DNA from: JBMYYR01 sp049609625 | Lineage (GTDB): Bacteria > Bacteroidota > Bacteroidia > Flavobacteriales > CAJXXR01 | Length of the DNA stretch: 34,164 nt | Reading direction: 5' to 3' | NCBI GenBank assembly: GCA_049609625.1 | Contig: JBMYYR010000020.1 | Location: 1-34,164, forward strand | Shown: one piece after another, positions 32,887-34,164 of the stretch | How the letters are laid out: every line of letters begins with the position of its first letter | Position numbering within the stretch: the first letter of the stretch is position 1 | Translations under genes and position numbers: made by a program | The notes under the pieces: model-generated | Database searches by the model: none | Told to the model about the DNA's origin: nothing | What the model saw: the letters and a program-made list of their open reading frames with translations, nothing else

Positions 32887-33453
32887 ATGAACTCTTATCT
32901 ATTGTCTTTCTCGATGTTATTTGCCCTTTTTTCAACTATTTCTTGTCGAAACAACGACGATTCGGATAGCGGATTAGAAGTAGAGGTCGTCTATAAAGTA
33001 GATAGCTTGTACGAAAATCTAATCAATGAAAAAGCCTATTTTACACCTGACTCTAATTTGGTGATCAGCTTTTTCTCTCCAAAACTTCCTTTCGAGGGCA
33101 TGGAAGACGAGCTAGAGGATGTGTTTATGAGGCGAAATACGACCATTACACTTAATAAAAACTTGGAAGGTGCCTATTATTTTAATGATTTTCAAACGTT
33201 TTTTCAGGTCGATACTTTTTTCTATTCCTACAGCGATACACCTTATAAAATAGGTTCATTTACGCCGGATATTACTGAGGTAGAGCAAGAAACATCTTAT
33301 GTTTATCTGAAAATCGTTGATGAAGGTCGCTCGTTTGTAACAGGTAATTTAGAGCTCAATATGCTTAATCCGGGCATTAATCCGCTTGACGTTTACAGTG
33401 TCCGTTATGCGATAAAGTTTAGTCATATTCCATATTCAACCTATTTAGATTAG
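32887..33453 (+). CDS. Lipoprotein of unknown function
   Basis: A 188-residue protein with a signal peptide and lipobox (STISC; Cys20), followed by an Asp/Ser-rich stretch (RNNDDSDSG) often found after the lipidated Cys in Bacteroidota. The rest is beta-rich with alternating aromatic residues and no known motif; I do not recognise the family. The frame also opens from a GTG at 32842 overlapping the TPR gene's stop, but ATG 32887 directly precedes a classic signal peptide and is preferred. It precedes the BNR-repeat gene by 4 nt, so it is probably co-transcribed with it. Confidence 0.72.
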   Translation: MNSYLLSFSMLFALFSTISCRNNDDSDSGLEVEVVYKVDSLYENLINEKAYFTPDSNLVISFFSPKLPFEGMEDELEDVFMRRNTTITLNKNLEGAYYFNDFQTFFQVDTFFYSYSDTPYKIGSFTPDITEVEQETSYVYLKIVDEGRSFVTGNLELNMLNPGINPLDVYSVRYAIKFSHIPYSTYLD

Positions 33454-33457
33454 ACAG

Positions 33458-34164
33458 ATGAAAAAGATTAGTTTTGGTATTGGTTTCGGATTGATTTTGA
33501 CCTTAATTTTTGCTGTGTTTGCCGAATATTCAAATCAAAAAAACTATAGCATTGAAGTTCAAAACAACATTGAAGCGAAAAAGAAAAAGCGAAAAGGAAG
33601 ATTGTATTCAGAAGCGTCGAATGCAAGTTTGGCAGCTCCAAACTCAATAAAACAACTTGAGGAAGAAAAAGCCAGATTGGCAAATCCTCAAACTGGAGAA
33701 ATTCCAAACAACATCCGACAAAAAGAATTAGCTTTTGCTAAAACCTTACCAAAGTCGAGTGCAGCGGTTGAGTTTTCGCATCGAGGGCCTTTTAATGTGG
33801 GCGGAAGAACCAGAGCGTTTGGGGTTGATGTGGATAACAGTCAGCATTTGATTGCTGGAGGAGTCAGCGGTGGTATTTGGAAATCTACCGATGGTGGCGA
33901 GTCCTGGCAAAAAAAGACAAGTGGAGAGCAATTGTCAAGTGTAACTTGTATTCAACAAGACATTCGGGATGGAAAAACCAATGTTTGGTATGCCGGAACA
34001 GGAGAGGGTTACGGAAATTCGGCGAGTGCCACAGGAGCTTATTTTTTAGGAAACGGCATGTTGAAATCAACGGATAATGGCGAGTCTTGGCAGCCCATTG
34101 CTTCTACCCAAAGCGCATCAACCGTAAGTTTTACGTCCAATTGGAATATTATGTGGAATGTAGC
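33458..34164 (+). CDS. BNR/VPS10-type repeat protein, 5' part (large secreted or cell-surface protein)
   Basis: ATG at 33458 opens a frame that stays open for 235 codons to the window end, so the gene is truncated. Residues 3-22 are a signal peptide or anchor, then come a Lys-rich stretch (EAKKKKRKGR) and a coiled-coil-like segment. From about residue 110 the sequence is that of flavobacterial beta-propeller proteins: RGPFNVGGRTRAFGVDVDNS, IAGGVSGGIWKSTDGGESW and GNGMLKSTDNGESW, two Asp-box (S-x-D-x-G-x-S-W) repeats. Such proteins are often large and carry a C-terminal type IX secretion sorting domain; that end is outside the window, so the sorting signal is unverified. Confidence 0.8.
   Translation, partial: MKKISFGIGFGLILTLIFAVFAEYSNQKNYSIEVQNNIEAKKKKRKGRLYSEASNASLAAPNSIKQLEEEKARLANPQTGEIPNNIRQKELAFAKTLPKSSAAVEFSHRGPFNVGGRTRAFGVDVDNSQHLIAGGVSGGIWKSTDGGESWQKKTSGEQLSSVTCIQQDIRDGKTNVWYAGTGEGYGNSASATGAYFLGNGMLKSTDNGESWQPIASTQSASTVSFTSNWNIMWNV

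Noticed and set aside
1..34164. CRISPR arrays, tRNA/rRNA genes, insertion sequences or phage genes
   Set aside because: No repeated spacer pattern, no tRNA-like cloverleaf and no transposase or integrase motifs were seen by eye on either strand; a computed search would be needed to exclude short ones.

Overview
The window is AT-rich and looks like the chromosome of a member of the Bacteroidota, most likely class Flavobacteriia. Three things point there: promoter-like sites of the Bacteroidota form TAnnTTTG, the near absence of Shine-Dalgarno sequences, and typical family members (SDR-type L-threonine dehydrogenase, Bacteroidota-length class I pyrophosphatase, DUF3108 protein, and a BNR-repeat protein resembling large secreted flavobacterial proteins). 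I see no rRNA, tRNA, CRISPR array, insertion sequence or phage structural gene.

Layout. (1) 1-2096: the start of a secreted MetA-like beta-barrel protein (minus strand, cut by the window edge), an orphan piece resembling the C-terminal domain of flavobacterial rhomboid proteases, a membrane-anchored endonuclease/exonuclease/phosphatase family protein and a tiny membrane protein. (2) 2195-12760: one very tight run of eleven genes with gaps of 21 nt or less. It begins with inorganic pyrophosphatase, passes through two enzymes for a diacetamido-uronic acid sugar nucleotide (WlbA/WlbB), a glycosyltransferase, a PIG-L de-N-acetylase, a sulfotransferase and an SLC13-type anion permease, and ends with cysQ-cysC-cysD-cysN. 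Together they read as a surface-glycan sulfation module: anion uptake, activation to PAPS, sulfate transfer, PAP removal and pyrophosphate removal. No sulfite- or PAPS-reductase gene is present. (3) 12922-19569: housekeeping genes pdxA, a formimidoylglutamase-like ureohydrolase, SDR L-threonine dehydrogenase, cysS, an M28-family lipoprotein, tadA and a DUF3108 protein.

(4) 19580-26270, minus strand: a two-gene unit that stands apart from its neighbours. The first gene is a soluble M48-type zinc metalloprotease. The second, overlapping it by 8 nt, encodes an 1823-residue protein. In order, I read it as a degenerate protein-kinase-like segment, a DUF4011-like region, a complete UPF1-like superfamily 1 helicase, a PD-(D/E)XK-like nuclease domain of the MTES_1575/Vsr type, and a C-terminal WGR domain. 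This is the best candidate for an undescribed system. Helicase-nuclease fusions of this kind occur in antiphage defence (Mokosh type I also couples a kinase-like domain to a COG1112-type helicase), but I do not know of a described system with this exact domain order plus an M48 protease. The assignment to defence is inference.

(5) 26271-26647: a gene-free stretch with an imperfect 17-bp inverted repeat and a decayed-looking reading frame. (6) 26648-31529, minus strand: a five-gene operon of a biotin-carrier protein, an acyl-CoA carboxylase beta subunit, a CPBP membrane protease, a single-cysteine thioredoxin-like protein and an M24B aminopeptidase. The biotin carboxylase subunit is absent. 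(7) 31781-34164, plus strand: a TPR lipoprotein, an unrecognised lipoprotein, and the start of a large BNR-repeat protein that runs off the window.
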